This document shows positions 1 through 8,911 of a stretch of DNA of 64,000 bases, in pieces. This stretch comes from an uncultured Granulosicoccus sp. (GTDB lineage Bacteria > Pseudomonadota > Gammaproteobacteria > Granulosicoccales > Granulosicoccaceae), in NCBI GenBank assembly GCA_947499955.1, contig CANMQI010000001.1, positions 310,001 to 374,000 on the forward strand, written 5' to 3'. The notes beneath the pieces were generated by a model. The model saw nothing but the letters and a program-made list of their open reading frames with translations. It did not search any database and was not told where the DNA came from. How positions within the stretch are numbered: the first letter of the stretch is position 1; the number at the start of each line of letters is the position of its first letter. The position numbers were made by a program, and so were the translations under genes.

Positions 1-452
1 CAGAGGGACAACGCATCATCTCCATCGCCTTTCAGGAACCGCCAAAGAGCATGTTTCCACGCGATTCAGGCGTCGGCCTGCACGGGCCGGATCACCTGAC
101 CTTCGATCTGTCGGATTCATCGCGCACCTCGCTGAGCTTCTACGGCAAGCGCCCGGGTCCGGGCATGAAGCTGGACAAGCACAGTCTGCAGTTTGCAATG
201 GACGAGACCAAACAGGTTGGCGAAGTTCTCGAAGCCTATGAGCGACTCATTCTGGACGCCATGCGCGGCGATCACACGCTGTTCACGACTTCTCGGGGTA
301 TCGAGCGACTGTGGGAGGTATCGGCACCGCTACTCGAAAACCCGCCCCCGGTTGCCCGTTATTCACAAGGCTCCTGGGGCCCGAATGCCATCCATCAGCT
401 TATCGGGCCACGCGCCTGGCGACTGCCATTCGAACGCAACTGGCGTGACTGA
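1..452 (+). CDS. zwf: Glucose-6-phosphate 1-dehydrogenase, C-terminal part (5' end outside window)
   Basis: The reading frame is open from base 3 and ends in TGA at 450-452, so only about the last 149 residues are present. The visible part matches the end of the G6PD C-terminal domain. It has the strand residues ISIAFQEPPKSMF, the lipid/sugar-lactone-type segment SLSFYGKRPGPGMKL, and the family hallmark EAYERLILDAMRGDHTLF followed by the W-E-V-x-x-P tail. The enzyme oxidises glucose-6-phosphate to 6-phosphogluconolactone with NADP+ (or NAD+) in the cytosol. It is the entry to the pentose-phosphate and Entner-Doudoroff routes. The next gene (560-1504) is on the opposite strand and converges on it. 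The 107-bp gap between them shows nothing I recognise. Catalytic residues lie outside the window. Confidence 0.93.
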   Translation, partial: EGQRIISIAFQEPPKSMFPRDSGVGLHGPDHLTFDLSDSSRTSLSFYGKRPGPGMKLDKHSLQFAMDETKQVGEVLEAYERLILDAMRGDHTLFTTSRGIERLWEVSAPLLENPPPVARYSQGSWGPNAIHQLIGPRAWRLPFERNWRD

Positions 453-559
453 TCACAACGAGGGCCGAAGCTGGTAGAGACAATTCTGCCAGCCGGCCAT
501 CAATCTGCGGAAGACGACTCGCCGGACAGGCAAGCGGCCGGGTATCCACTTACCCGAGT

Positions 560-1504
560 TCAGGATTCTGCGTTGACTACGGCAGCTTTCGGTTTGACAG
601 CCGCTTTTTCGGCCAGTGCAATACCCGCCAGCACCAGCAGCAGACCCGCCAGATGAAACCAGCGAAACTGTTCACTCAGAATCAGCACCGCCAGCAGTGA
701 ACCGAAGATCGGCACCAGATTCACGAACAGACCGGCGCGGTTGCTGCCAATGAGTTCGACCCCGCGCGCAAAGGCCAGCTGGCTGACCACCGTGGGAAAG
801 ATGATGACATACAGCAGCACCATCCAGCCGCTGAAGCCTGGCATGCTGAAACCCTTCTGTGATATCTCCCACCCGGCAAACGGCAGGGTCATGACGAAGG
901 CACTGCTGGCGATAATCCACATGAAACTCATCCAGTGAATATCCGGGCGCCAACGCAGGCCAAAGGAATAGCCTGCGTAGAAAATACAGGCCACCAGCAT
1001 GATGGCGTCACCACGATTGAGCCCCTCCGAAAAGAAGCGAGCCGGCTCCCCCGCCGTGGCGGTCAGCAGTACACCGAACAGGGTCAGCAGCAAACCGACG
1101 ATCTGCAACCACCTGACTCGCTGTGACAGGAAGACAAAATTGGCCAGCATGATCAGCATCGGCAGTGCCGCCTGCTCGATACTCACATTGATGGCCGTGG
1201 TGTAGTTCAACGCCAGATACATCAGCATATTGAACATCGCCATGCCAAACGCTCCCAGTGCAATCAGCACCCACAGGCGTGGACGGATTTTCGGCCAGTC
1301 TCTTTTCAGTGGGCCGTAGGCGAATGGCAGCAGATAGAGGGACGCACACAACCACCGCAGACTGGTGACCGTGAACGGCTGCCAGTCGGCGGTTGCCAGG
1401 CGACCTGCCACCGCATTGCCACCCCACATCAACGGGGCGATGATCAGCAGCAGGTAGGCATTGCCGATCGTGCTGTCAAAGGCACGTTTGAACAAGGCCG
1501 TCAT
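560..1504 (-). CDS. EamA/DMT-superfamily membrane transporter
   Basis: A 314-residue protein with about ten hydrophobic segments in the two-repeat arrangement of the drug/metabolite transporter superfamily (EamA domains, residues ~15-145 and ~160-295). Typical motifs are the N-terminal APLMWGGNAVAGR segment and the second-half VSQLAFARGVELIG and LVPIFGSLLAVL segments. Family members export amino acids, metabolites or drugs across the inner membrane; the substrate cannot be read from sequence. The frame is open up to 1624, but the start at 1504 (MTALFKRAFDS) fits the family because the first transmembrane helix begins soon after, and a GGAAA sequence lies upstream. It converges with zwf and lies 106 bp downstream of leuS on the same strand. 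The C-terminus is Lys/Ala-rich and cytosolic. Confidence 0.88.
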   Translation of the reverse strand: MTALFKRAFDSTIGNAYLLLIIAPLMWGGNAVAGRLATADWQPFTVTSLRWLCASLYLLPFAYGPLKRDWPKIRPRLWVLIALGAFGMAMFNMLMYLALNYTTAINVSIEQAALPMLIMLANFVFLSQRVRWLQIVGLLLTLFGVLLTATAGEPARFFSEGLNRGDAIMLVACIFYAGYSFGLRWRPDIHWMSFMWIIASSAFVMTLPFAGWEISQKGFSMPGFSGWMVLLYVIIFPTVVSQLAFARGVELIGSNRAGLFVNLVPIFGSLLAVLILSEQFRWFHLAGLLLVLAGIALAEKAAVKPKAAVVNAES

Positions 1505-1610
1505 GATGTTGTTTCCGGCACGGACGAACACAGCCACTGCAAGCGCCGGACGTTCACTGCCCGCCCTCGACCGTAAGCCGGAAACATCACACCCTTGACT
1601 CCTGTCTGAC

Positions 1611-4238
1611 TCAGTTGGCGACAATATTGACCAGACGCCCCGGCACCACGATCACCTTGCGAATGGTCAGACCATCGATGTGACGTTGTACCCCGGCATC
1701 GGCCTTCGCTGCAGCTTCGCAATCATCCTTGCTGGCATCAGCCGACACGGTGATCGAGGAACGACGCTTGCCATTGACCTGTACGACCAGTTCGAGTTCG
1801 TCCCGAGTCAGCGCGGCCTCATCAGTCTCCGGCCAGGCTTCGTTGATCAGTGCCGTGCTGTAGCCCAGATGCTGCCAGAGCTCATGCGTGATGTGTGGCA
1901 CCAGCGGGCTGAGCAGACGCACCAGAGCGCTACAGGCTTCGAAGACCACCGCCTTGCCCGCCTCACTGCGATCATCGAAGCGAGTCACTTCGTTGAACAG
2001 TTCCATCATGGAGGCAATGGCGGTATTGAAGGTCATGCGACGTTCGATATCGTCGGTTACCTTGGCAATGGTTTCGTGAGTCTTGCGACGCAGAGCTTTC
2101 TGGTCGGAACTCAGACTACCCGCATCCAGTGCTGCCTTGGAAAAAGAGTCATCCAGCGCCGTGATTTCCCGCCACAGACGCTTCAGGAAACGATGCATGC
2201 CTTCCACGCCACCTTCCTTCCATTCCAGCGACTGGTGCGGAGGCGTATCGCTCATGGAAAACAGGCGCATGGTGTCCGCGCCATAGCGATCGATCATCTC
2301 CAGCGGATCAACCCCGTTGTTCTTCGACTTGGACATCTTCTCGATACGGCCGACCGTGACCGGCTGACCGTCAGCCTTCAGGATTGCACTGGCAATACGT
2401 CCCTTGTCGTCATACTCGATGTCCAGCTCCTTGCGGTTGTAGTATTCCGCCTTGCCACTGTCCTCGGTACGGTAGAAGGACTCGGCCACGACCATGCCCT
2501 GAGTCAACAACCGGGTGAAAGGCTCATCGGAGACAACCAGTCCGGCATCACGCATGAGCTTGTGAAAGAAACGCGCGTACAGCAGATGCATGACCGCGTG
2601 CTCTACCCCACCGATGTACTGATCCACCGGCAACCAGTAGTTGGCGCGCTCATCCAGCATCGTGTCAGCACCGGGCGAACAGAATCGCGCGTAGTACCAG
2701 CTGGATTCGAAAAAGGTATCGAAGGTATCGGTTTCACGTCGGCCCGGCTTGTCGGTTCCCGGTACGGTGGTATTGATGAAATCGGAATCTTCCTTGATCG
2801 GTGAGGTGACTCCGGAGAAAGCGACATCTTCGGGCAGCACGACCGGCAGGTCTTCTTCCGGCACCACATGCACATTGCCATCTTCATCATAGATGATCGG
2901 AATCGGGCAACCCCAGTAGCGCTGCCGCGATACACCCCAGTCACGCAGGCGATAGTTTACCTTGCGTTCGCCAGCGGCTACCTTCACCAGGTGATCGGCA
3001 GTCGCTGCGAAGGCGGCCTCATGATCCAGACCGTCGAATTCGCCGGAATTGATGGTGACCGTGTTTTCCTTGTCGGTGAATGCCGATTCGCTGACATCCA
3101 CAGGATTCTCGACCGACTGCACGACCTGCTTGATTGGCAGACCATACTTGGTCGCGAAATCCCAATCACGCTGATCGTGACCGGGAACCGACATGACAGC
3201 GCCGGTGCCGTAGGTCATCAGGACGAAGTTGGCCACATAAACCGGCACTCGCTCGCCAGACACCGGGTTGATGGCTTCCAGACCCAATGGAACACCACGC
3301 TTTTCCATGGTTTCCATGGCGGCTTCGGAGGTGCCCGTACTGGTGCATTCTGCGATGAAATCAGCCACTTCCGAGTTGCGCCTGCCCATGGCCCGGGCCA
3401 CCGGATGCTCGGCAGCCACGGCCATATAGGTCACACCGGCAACCGTATCGGGACGCGTGGTATACACACGAATGGCGTCAGCCATGCCATCTCCGGTGAT
3501 ATCCAGCGGCTTGTCGCCGCGCCCTGCCAGCGCAAATTCGAACTCGACGCCTTCGGATCGACCTATCCAGTTCTTCTGCTGGGCGCGTACCGCTTCCGGC
3601 CAGCCTTCCAGCTTGTCCGTCTCTTCCAGCAGCTCTTCGGCATATTGGGTGATCTTGAGGAACCACTGAGGAATTTCGCGTCGTTCCACTTTTGCGCCCG
3701 AACGCCAGCCACGACCGTCGGCATCCACCTGTTCATTCGCCAGAACAGTGCCCTCAACCGGATCCCAGTTGACCACGGCCATTTTCTTGTAGGCCAGGCC
3801 CTTCTTTACCAGCTGGGTGAAAAACCACTGCTCCCATCGGTAGTACTGGGGCGTGCAGGTAGCCAGTTCACGGGACCAGTCATAGGCGATACCCAGTTTC
3901 TGCAACTGCTCGCGCATGACTTCGATGTTGGCGTAGGTCCACTGGGCCGGTGCCGTGTTGTTCTTGATGGCAGCATTTTCTGCCGGTAGACCGAAAGCAT
4001 CCCAGCCCATGGGCTGCAGCACATTGAAGCCCTGCATGCGCTTGTAGCGCGAGACGACATCACCAATGGTGTAGTTCCTGACATGCCCCATGTGCAGACT
4101 GCCACTGGGATAGGGAAACATGCAGAGGCAGTAGTACTTGGGCCGCTCGGGGTCCTCAGTAACCTTGAACGCTTCGTTGGACGTCCACACGGCCTGCACA
4201 TCCGATTCAGTGCGGCGAAAGTCGTATTGGTCCTGCAT
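1611..4238 (-). CDS. leuS: Leucyl-tRNA synthetase
   Basis: An 875-residue class Ia aminoacyl-tRNA synthetase that charges tRNA-Leu in the cytosol. The HIGH-type motif is HMGH at residues 49-52 within [19 protein letters not shown]. The KMSKS motif is exact near residue 634. A connective-peptide editing domain lies between them ([12 protein letters not shown] threonine-rich region and the [18 protein letters not shown] editing loop). An anticodon-binding helical domain and the C-terminal [11 protein letters not shown] segment follow. Length matches bacterial LeuS (~860-880). The frame is open to 4292, but MQDQYDFR at 4238 matches the family N-terminus. In many gammaproteobacteria lptE and holA follow leuS; here an EamA transporter follows instead. 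The 144-bp upstream gap (4239-4382) holds no gene. Confidence 0.98.
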   Translation of the reverse strand: MQDQYDFRRTESDVQAVWTSNEAFKVTEDPERPKYYCLCMFPYPSGSLHMGHVRNYTIGDVVSRYKRMQGFNVLQPMGWDAFGLPAENAAIKNNTAPAQWTYANIEVMREQLQKLGIAYDWSRELATCTPQYYRWEQWFFTQLVKKGLAYKKMAVVNWDPVEGTVLANEQVDADGRGWRSGAKVERREIPQWFLKITQYAEELLEETDKLEGWPEAVRAQQKNWIGRSEGVEFEFALAGRGDKPLDITGDGMADAIRVYTTRPDTVAGVTYMAVAAEHPVARAMGRRNSEVADFIAECTSTGTSEAAMETMEKRGVPLGLEAINPVSGERVPVYVANFVLMTYGTGAVMSVPGHDQRDWDFATKYGLPIKQVVQSVENPVDVSESAFTDKENTVTINSGEFDGLDHEAAFAATADHLVKVAAGERKVNYRLRDWGVSRQRYWGCPIPIIYDEDGNVHVVPEEDLPVVLPEDVAFSGVTSPIKEDSDFINTTVPGTDKPGRRETDTFDTFFESSWYYARFCSPGADTMLDERANYWLPVDQYIGGVEHAVMHLLYARFFHKLMRDAGLVVSDEPFTRLLTQGMVVAESFYRTEDSGKAEYYNRKELDIEYDDKGRIASAILKADGQPVTVGRIEKMSKSKNNGVDPLEMIDRYGADTMRLFSMSDTPPHQSLEWKEGGVEGMHRFLKRLWREITALDDSFSKAALDAGSLSSDQKALRRKTHETIAKVTDDIERRMTFNTAIASMMELFNEVTRFDDRSEAGKAVVFEACSALVRLLSPLVPHITHELWQHLGYSTALINEAWPETDEAALTRDELELVVQVNGKRRSSITVSADASKDDCEAAAKADAGVQRHIDGLTIRKVIVVPGRLVNIVAN

Positions 4239-4382
4239 GAGATATCTTCGGTGAATTGCCAGGGGGGAGAGAAAGTGATTTTCCGGCCACAACCGGACTC
4301 CCTAATATACAGCAGCGACCGCAGCTTGCCACCCGCCCCGCTGCACAGGAGTGATTTGCGCCCAATCGGACGCATGCTCGGA

Positions 4383-5081
4383 TCAACCGGTGCGCAGCCA
4401 GGCTAGTGTGAAGACATGTCCCGGTGTCACAGCCATGCGCAGATTCAGCGCTGACGGGTCAAAGCGCGCAGCCAGATCGTCGCTGTGAAAGGCGACCCGG
4501 GGTCGGCCGCTGACGATATCGCTGATTTCCACCTCGGCGAACTCGATGAAGCGCCCGCATACGGGGCGCAGGCACTTGTAGAGGCTTTCCTTGAGACTGA
4601 ACAGCGCAGTGGCGTGCCAGTCCTCGCTGCCCGACTCATCAAGTTCAGCCCGTTCTGCCGGCGTTGCCACCAATTTCAGGACCCCGGCTTCCAGCAGCTG
4701 GATACGCTCCAGATCGACCCCCAGGCTGAGTGCTTCGCTCATGTCCCGCACTGCCACGGCTGCAACAGCCCATTCGTTGGTATGACTGACGCTGCCGATG
4801 ACACCCTCCGGCCAGACAACGGCGCCATCGGTGGCGCGTAACAGCTGAACCGGTGGCAGGCCGGCCTCTGCCAGCGCGGCCCGGGCGCAGTAACGGCCAC
4901 TGGCAAAGGTACGACGGCGCAGCGGCGCCGAGGCACTGACCAGTTCGAATTCCTGCGGGTACAGTGCATCAAGCCCTTCTCCGACCTCGCAGCAGGCCAG
5001 ATACACATTGGTACCGGCCCACTCAGGCGCATAGGTCAGCCCATTGATGGGGTTCAGGATGGGCTCGCCGATGCCACTCAC
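4383..5081 (-). CDS. 4'-phosphopantetheinyl transferase (EntD/Sfp superfamily)
   Basis: A 232-residue Sfp/EntD-type phosphopantetheinyl transferase, which moves the phosphopantetheine arm of CoA onto a serine of a carrier-protein domain. The three family signatures are present: GSVSHTNEWAVAA (residues ~96-108), the magnesium-binding LGVDLERI, and FSLKESLYKCLRP. Length suits the EntD subgroup (~210-250). The start codon is GTG; its GTGA overlaps the stop of the upstream dioxygenase gene, so the two are translationally coupled. No polyketide or non-ribosomal peptide synthetase lies in the window, so its carrier-protein substrate is elsewhere. It could instead be the cell's general carrier-protein activator. 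No later in-frame ATG fits the family length. Confidence 0.9.
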   Translation of the reverse strand: MSGIGEPILNPINGLTYAPEWAGTNVYLACCEVGEGLDALYPQEFELVSASAPLRRRTFASGRYCARAALAEAGLPPVQLLRATDGAVVWPEGVIGSVSHTNEWAVAAVAVRDMSEALSLGVDLERIQLLEAGVLKLVATPAERAELDESGSEDWHATALFSLKESLYKCLRPVCGRFIEFAEVEISDIVSGRPRVAFHSDDLAARFDPSALNLRMAVTPGHVFTLAWLRTG

Positions 5082-5845
5082 GACACCGGGATGTCTTCGT
5101 AGACAGCAGAGCGTGTTTCCGGGATCGGCTGGTTGTCCTCGGCCCGGTAGGTGTAGACCAGCGAGCGTTTGATGATGTCGGAATCGTTCTGCCCGGCAGC
5201 GTGCAGGGTTCTGGAATGAAACAACAGCAGGTCGCCCGGCTCAAGCTCCACCGCCACTGCTCGGGCCAGCAGCTCTTCGTTGTCTGGCAGATCGGTGCGC
5301 AGGAACAGGGAGGCATCGAACTGACCCGGTTCGAAATCCAGAGTGTGGGATCCGGGAATGACCAGCAGTCCACCGTTATGCGCATTCTCTGGCCCCAGCG
5401 CCAGCCAGGTACTGACCAGCTCGCGCCGGTCGAATCGCCAGTAACGGATATCCTGATGCCAGCTGGTCACGCTGCTGAAGCCCGGGTGTTTGGTCATGAC
5501 GCAATTGTGGTGATTCTGCGACAGACGAATACCATCGGTACCCATCAGAGCCTTGAGCATGGCAACCACCTGAGGATGCGTGCCCACCTGCTGGAACAGT
5601 CTGTCCCGGCCAAAGGCATGCAGCAGTCGCCGCGGCGTATTGCCACCCGGCGCTGTCTTCGACGTCGGTGCGCCCGGATAATGTACATCGGCTTCGAACT
5701 CCACCGGCGCCAGAGCCGGCGACAGCGATTGATCGATCAGCTCGACCAGTGCTGCTACTTCTTCACGTGAAAACAGTGAACGAGCCACGTAGTACCCGTC
5801 GCGCTCGAAAGCCTTGACGGCTTCGCTGATGACATTCAACTCCAT
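5078..5845 (-). CDS. Phytanoyl-CoA dioxygenase (PhyH)-family Fe(II)/2-oxoglutarate oxygenase
   Basis: A 255-residue PhyH-family hydroxylase. Iron ligands fit His130 and Asp132 in SWHQDIRYW and a distal His in LLLFHSRTLHAAGQN (His215 likely). The Arg that binds 2-oxoglutarate is probably in IIKRSLVYTYRAED. Such enzymes hydroxylate small molecules, fatty-acyl groups or natural-product intermediates using O2 and 2-oxoglutarate. The start at 5845 has GGGAG four bases upstream. Its stop overlaps the GTG of the phosphopantetheinyl transferase, which suggests that the hydroxylase may act on, or in a pathway with, a carrier-protein-bound substrate (inference). The 249 bp upstream (5846-6094) contain no gene or clear signal that I can support. 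Confidence 0.88.
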   Translation of the reverse strand: MELNVISEAVKAFERDGYYVARSLFSREEVAALVELIDQSLSPALAPVEFEADVHYPGAPTSKTAPGGNTPRRLLHAFGRDRLFQQVGTHPQVVAMLKALMGTDGIRLSQNHHNCVMTKHPGFSSVTSWHQDIRYWRFDRRELVSTWLALGPENAHNGGLLVIPGSHTLDFEPGQFDASLFLRTDLPDNEELLARAVAVELEPGDLLLFHSRTLHAAGQNDSDIIKRSLVYTYRAEDNQPIPETRSAVYEDIPVS

Positions 5846-6094
5846 ACACTCCCGAACCGATTGAACCTGAGAATCTGCAACAGACCGTTACCACCGGGGC
5901 GTGCTCGCCAGCCCCAGGCCACTGAGCAGCCTTGCACTGTCCGATTCTAAGCGTTGTGAGACCTGATTGCTGTGATCGGACCTTGGCTGGTTGAGAATGT
6001 TGCGGCACAGATGCATGGACAACCGGCGATCAATCGAGTTTCTGGCCCTTACCGAATGACCCTGAAAGCGGCTGAACCAGCAACTCCCCGAACA

Positions 6095-7276
6095 CTACAG
6101 TGCAGCAAGCGTCCGTGGCAGAATCAGTTGACCTTCGTTCTGACGTTCGCTTGCAGTCAGCTCGCCGTTAGCGACACGGCACAGCGTAGCGGAGAGATTG
6201 TCTGCTGCCTGCTCAAGGCTGTATCGACCATCGATCAAGCCAGTGACATCCAGGTCAACGCAGTTGCCCCAGGTGGCAACCGTGGCCGGGTTGCCGCAGA
6301 TCTTCAGCACAGGCATCAGCGGCATGCCAGACGGGTTGAATACCCCGATCGCAAACAGGCTGATCTGAGCGCCACCCAGAGCCATTCCGCTGAGCGATGT
6401 CGGGCTGAAGAACGGCGTATCCATGAAAAACAGGCCAGCCCCCGTGGGTGCTTCCCCGAACGCCAGGCACCCCTCGAAGGAACTACTGCCTATCTTGCAA
6501 AGAGCTCCCATGGTTTTCTCGGTCAATGTCGTCAGCCCTGCTTCCATATTCTCCTGGGTCGGGTTCACACCACGATAGTCCTCACCGGATTCAAGCATCA
6601 GCGCCTCAACGCGAGCCATGCGCCGCAGAATGTCCTCGGCAATGACCGCTGTTTTCGACTGCTGGCGCACCACGGCTTCACCGCCGAGAAACTCGGCAGT
6701 TTCCGACACGATGGCGGTGCCACCTGCTGCGACAAGGCGATCAACGAAGCGGCCTATGGCGGGATTGGCACATACCGACGATGAAGCATCCGAGCCGCCG
6801 CATTCCAGAGCCACGGTCAGCTCTGCAGCTTCCATGGGGCGTCTTGGCGTAGCGACGGCTGCCTCATGCAAGAGACTCAGCTGACCTGTCATGGATTGCA
6901 ACGCCGCATCCAACCCGTTCTCCGCCATCAATGCAATCACTGCAACGGGCTTTGACAGACTCGAAAACTGCTCTTTCAGTGCTTCTGCGGCGGCACGATC
7001 ATGAGTCACGACCAGAGCTGCGCCAACATTGGGATGATTGACCACGGCCGCAATGGCGCGTTTTTGCAGGCTGGCGTCTGCTCCACGAATGCCACGCTCG
7101 AACTGCGGCGTCAATGCCAGCGTACCCGGCACACGAGTCGCCGCCTGTCGTGTCACCTGATCGGTCAAGGCGACGGTCGAGAAGGCGATGACATGATTAC
7201 GCAAACCTGGTGCCAGACCACCTCGCTCCCAGCACATCAGCTCGTCAAGATCAGGCAACGTTGTGTACATGCACAT
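6095..7276 (-). CDS. UxaA-family dehydratase, large (catalytic) subunit
   Basis: A 393-residue protein of the UxaA/GarD family (altronate, galactarate and related lyases), corresponding to the C-terminal catalytic part of altronate dehydratase. Features seen: the AALVVTHDRAAAEAL segment, the VALECGGSDASSSVCANPAIG motif (Cys and Gly-rich; family Fe/metal site), AEFLGGEAVV, GVNPTQENMEAGLTTLTEK, and the late ALGGAQISLFAIGVFNPSGMPLMPVLKICGNP-type region. The small SAF-domain subunit is encoded immediately upstream, overlapping by 26 bp. The start at 7276 has GGGAGAGC correctly spaced; an ATG two codons later is the alternative. The reaction is expected to be dehydration or lysis of a hydroxy-acid in the sugar-acid pathway of this island; the exact substrate cannot be read. 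Confidence 0.88.
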   Translation of the reverse strand: MCMYTTLPDLDELMCWERGGLAPGLRNHVIAFSTVALTDQVTRQAATRVPGTLALTPQFERGIRGADASLQKRAIAAVVNHPNVGAALVVTHDRAAAEALKEQFSSLSKPVAVIALMAENGLDAALQSMTGQLSLLHEAAVATPRRPMEAAELTVALECGGSDASSSVCANPAIGRFVDRLVAAGGTAIVSETAEFLGGEAVVRQQSKTAVIAEDILRRMARVEALMLESGEDYRGVNPTQENMEAGLTTLTEKTMGALCKIGSSSFEGCLAFGEAPTGAGLFFMDTPFFSPTSLSGMALGGAQISLFAIGVFNPSGMPLMPVLKICGNPATVATWGNCVDLDVTGLIDGRYSLEQAADNLSATLCRVANGELTASERQNEGQLILPRTLAAL

Positions 7277-7523
7277 GCTCTCCCTGATTGATCACACTCG
7301 TCGCTGTGCCGATGGTGACCCCGTACTTGATCACGGGCTCTCCTGCGTCCAAACGATGCAGTGCCACCTTGTGGCCAAAGGGGATACCTTCTGCGATGGA
7401 CATGCCATCAGCCAACAGGACGCAAGCCGTATCACCGTCAAGCAGAGTCGCCACATTGTCGTCCGCATGAACCTGCAAGCTGATACGGCAGCCAGGCCTG
7501 GCGTTAGCCGTGCCCGGGCTCAT
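7251..7523 (-). CDS. UxaA-family dehydratase, small SAF-domain subunit
   Basis: A 90-residue protein consisting of one SAF domain, equivalent to the N-terminus of altronate dehydratase and to the small subunit of split enzymes such as SuyA of (R)-sulfolactate sulfo-lyase. Diagnostic pieces are the HADDNVATLL start, the AEGIPFGHKVALHRL core, the IKYGVTIGTAT segment, and the GEHVHVHNV end that carries His residues. It starts at an ATG whose ATGA overlaps the aldehyde dehydrogenase stop, and it overlaps the large subunit gene by 26 bp. The three genes are therefore translationally coupled and were probably selected to be made together. The split arrangement is known in this family. Confidence 0.88.
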   Translation of the reverse strand: MSPGTANARPGCRISLQVHADDNVATLLDGDTACVLLADGMSIAEGIPFGHKVALHRLDAGEPVIKYGVTIGTATSVINQGEHVHVHNVA

Positions 7524-8908
7524 GCCTGACCTTTCCGGTAAACCGCGTGTTCGGTTGTATAGAACTGAATGGTTGATGGTCCGTTGGACCCACCCACTCC
7601 CAAGGCACTGTCCTTGATACCCACAAACGGCACATGGTTCTCCGGAAAACTACCCGCATTCACATGCAACATGCCGCTCTCACTTTCCGCCAGGAACCTT
7701 TCGATGACTGGCGCCAGTTCGGAGTACAGACAGGATGTCAGACCGTAGGCAACATCGTTGGCAATCTGCAGGGCCTGATCCAGTGTGTCATAACTCAACA
7801 CGCTCAGAACCGGACCGAATACCTCTTCCCGGGCTACTTCCATATCAGGGGTGACATCGGACAGGACCGTGGGCAGGTAGAAGTACCCGCCTTCCGGCGA
7901 ATCCAGACGCTGGCCTCCGGCCGCGACCGTCGCGCCCGCCTCTCTGGCTCTCGACACAAAGGCATCCACATCATCAAGCTGACGTTGGCTGGCCAGCGGC
8001 CCCATACGGGCACCCTCGACAGAACCATCTGAGGGTACGATGGCCATTGCCCGTTTTGCCAGACCCTCGACGGTCTGCCGCAATAGATCTCGATGGACGA
8101 TGATGCGGCTGATTGCCGTGCATCGTTGACCGCAGAGTGCGAACGCTGCCGTGAAAATCTGGTCAAGGGCAACATCCAGTCTGGAGGCATCATTGAGAAT
8201 GACCGGGTTTTTGCCACCCAGCTCCAGACTGACTTCAGCCAGATGTGACACCGCGGCGGCGGCCACTCGTTTGCCTACAGCCACCGAGCCTGTAAATGTG
8301 ACGGCATGAACTCCGGAATGTTCGCACAAGGTCTCAGCCATACTGCCCGGACCAATCACGGCCTGCACCAGGCCCTCCGGCAGTATGCCGGCAGCGATAT
8401 CTGCCATCAGTTGTACCGCTCCAGGGGTTTGCGAGGCGGGTTTGAGCAGGATGGCATTGCCATAGACCAATGCGGGAATCGATTTTCTGACCGGTGTGCC
8501 GAAAGGAAAATTCCAGGGGTTGATACCAACCACTACCCCGCGAGGCCTTCGCGTTGAATAGGCTGTCACGCCGGGCAACTGAGACGGCAGCAACTCTCCA
8601 ATCGCAGCACCAGCGCGTTGCGTTGTCATACGGCCTTCGGCAATGGACTTGGCTACTTCACCGCGGCTTTCTGCCAGGGTCTTGCCCATTTCCAGAGTGA
8701 TGGATCTGGCAATATCCTCACCACGCGCTTCGAGCGCATCAAGGAAAAGACCGATCAACCTGCCTCGCTCCGGTTGTGGGGTCGCCGCCCACTGTCGCTG
8801 AGCTGCCTGCGCCCTGATGACGAGTCCATCAATGTCGGCAGCTCGGGATTCCGTATATACCGCCACGACAGAATCAGGGCTGGCAGGATTTCTTGTTTCA
8901 ATGGACAT
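7520..8908 (-). CDS. NAD(P)-dependent aldehyde dehydrogenase
   Basis: A 462-residue aldehyde dehydrogenase superfamily member. The Asn of INPWNFPFGTPV (~130-141), the catalytic-base Glu229 in SLELGGKNP and the nucleophile Cys263 in FALCGQRCTA are present. So are the FTGSVAVGKRV coenzyme-binding loop and the C-terminal EEVFGPVLSVL motif. It is related to succinate-semialdehyde and 2-oxoglutarate-semialdehyde (2,5-dioxovalerate) dehydrogenases. The second assignment would suit a sugar-acid dehydration pathway ending in 2-oxoglutarate, but this is inference. It starts 3 bp after the stop of the TRAP large permease gene and its stop overlaps the SAF-subunit start, so it sits mid-operon. Confidence 0.92.
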   Translation of the reverse strand: MSIETRNPASPDSVVAVYTESRAADIDGLVIRAQAAQRQWAATPQPERGRLIGLFLDALEARGEDIARSITLEMGKTLAESRGEVAKSIAEGRMTTQRAGAAIGELLPSQLPGVTAYSTRRPRGVVVGINPWNFPFGTPVRKSIPALVYGNAILLKPASQTPGAVQLMADIAAGILPEGLVQAVIGPGSMAETLCEHSGVHAVTFTGSVAVGKRVAAAAVSHLAEVSLELGGKNPVILNDASRLDVALDQIFTAAFALCGQRCTAISRIIVHRDLLRQTVEGLAKRAMAIVPSDGSVEGARMGPLASQRQLDDVDAFVSRAREAGATVAAGGQRLDSPEGGYFYLPTVLSDVTPDMEVAREEVFGPVLSVLSYDTLDQALQIANDVAYGLTSCLYSELAPVIERFLAESESGMLHVNAGSFPENHVPFVGIKDSALGVGGSNGPSTIQFYTTEHAVYRKGQA

Positions 8909-8911
8909 TGA

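Noticed and set aside
1680-3989. Long open frames of 374 and 373 codons on the plus strand
   Set aside because: They lie wholly opposite leuS, whose synthetase motifs are complete. Their composition (His/Arg/Gln-rich, no recognisable motifs) is typical of antisense shadow frames.
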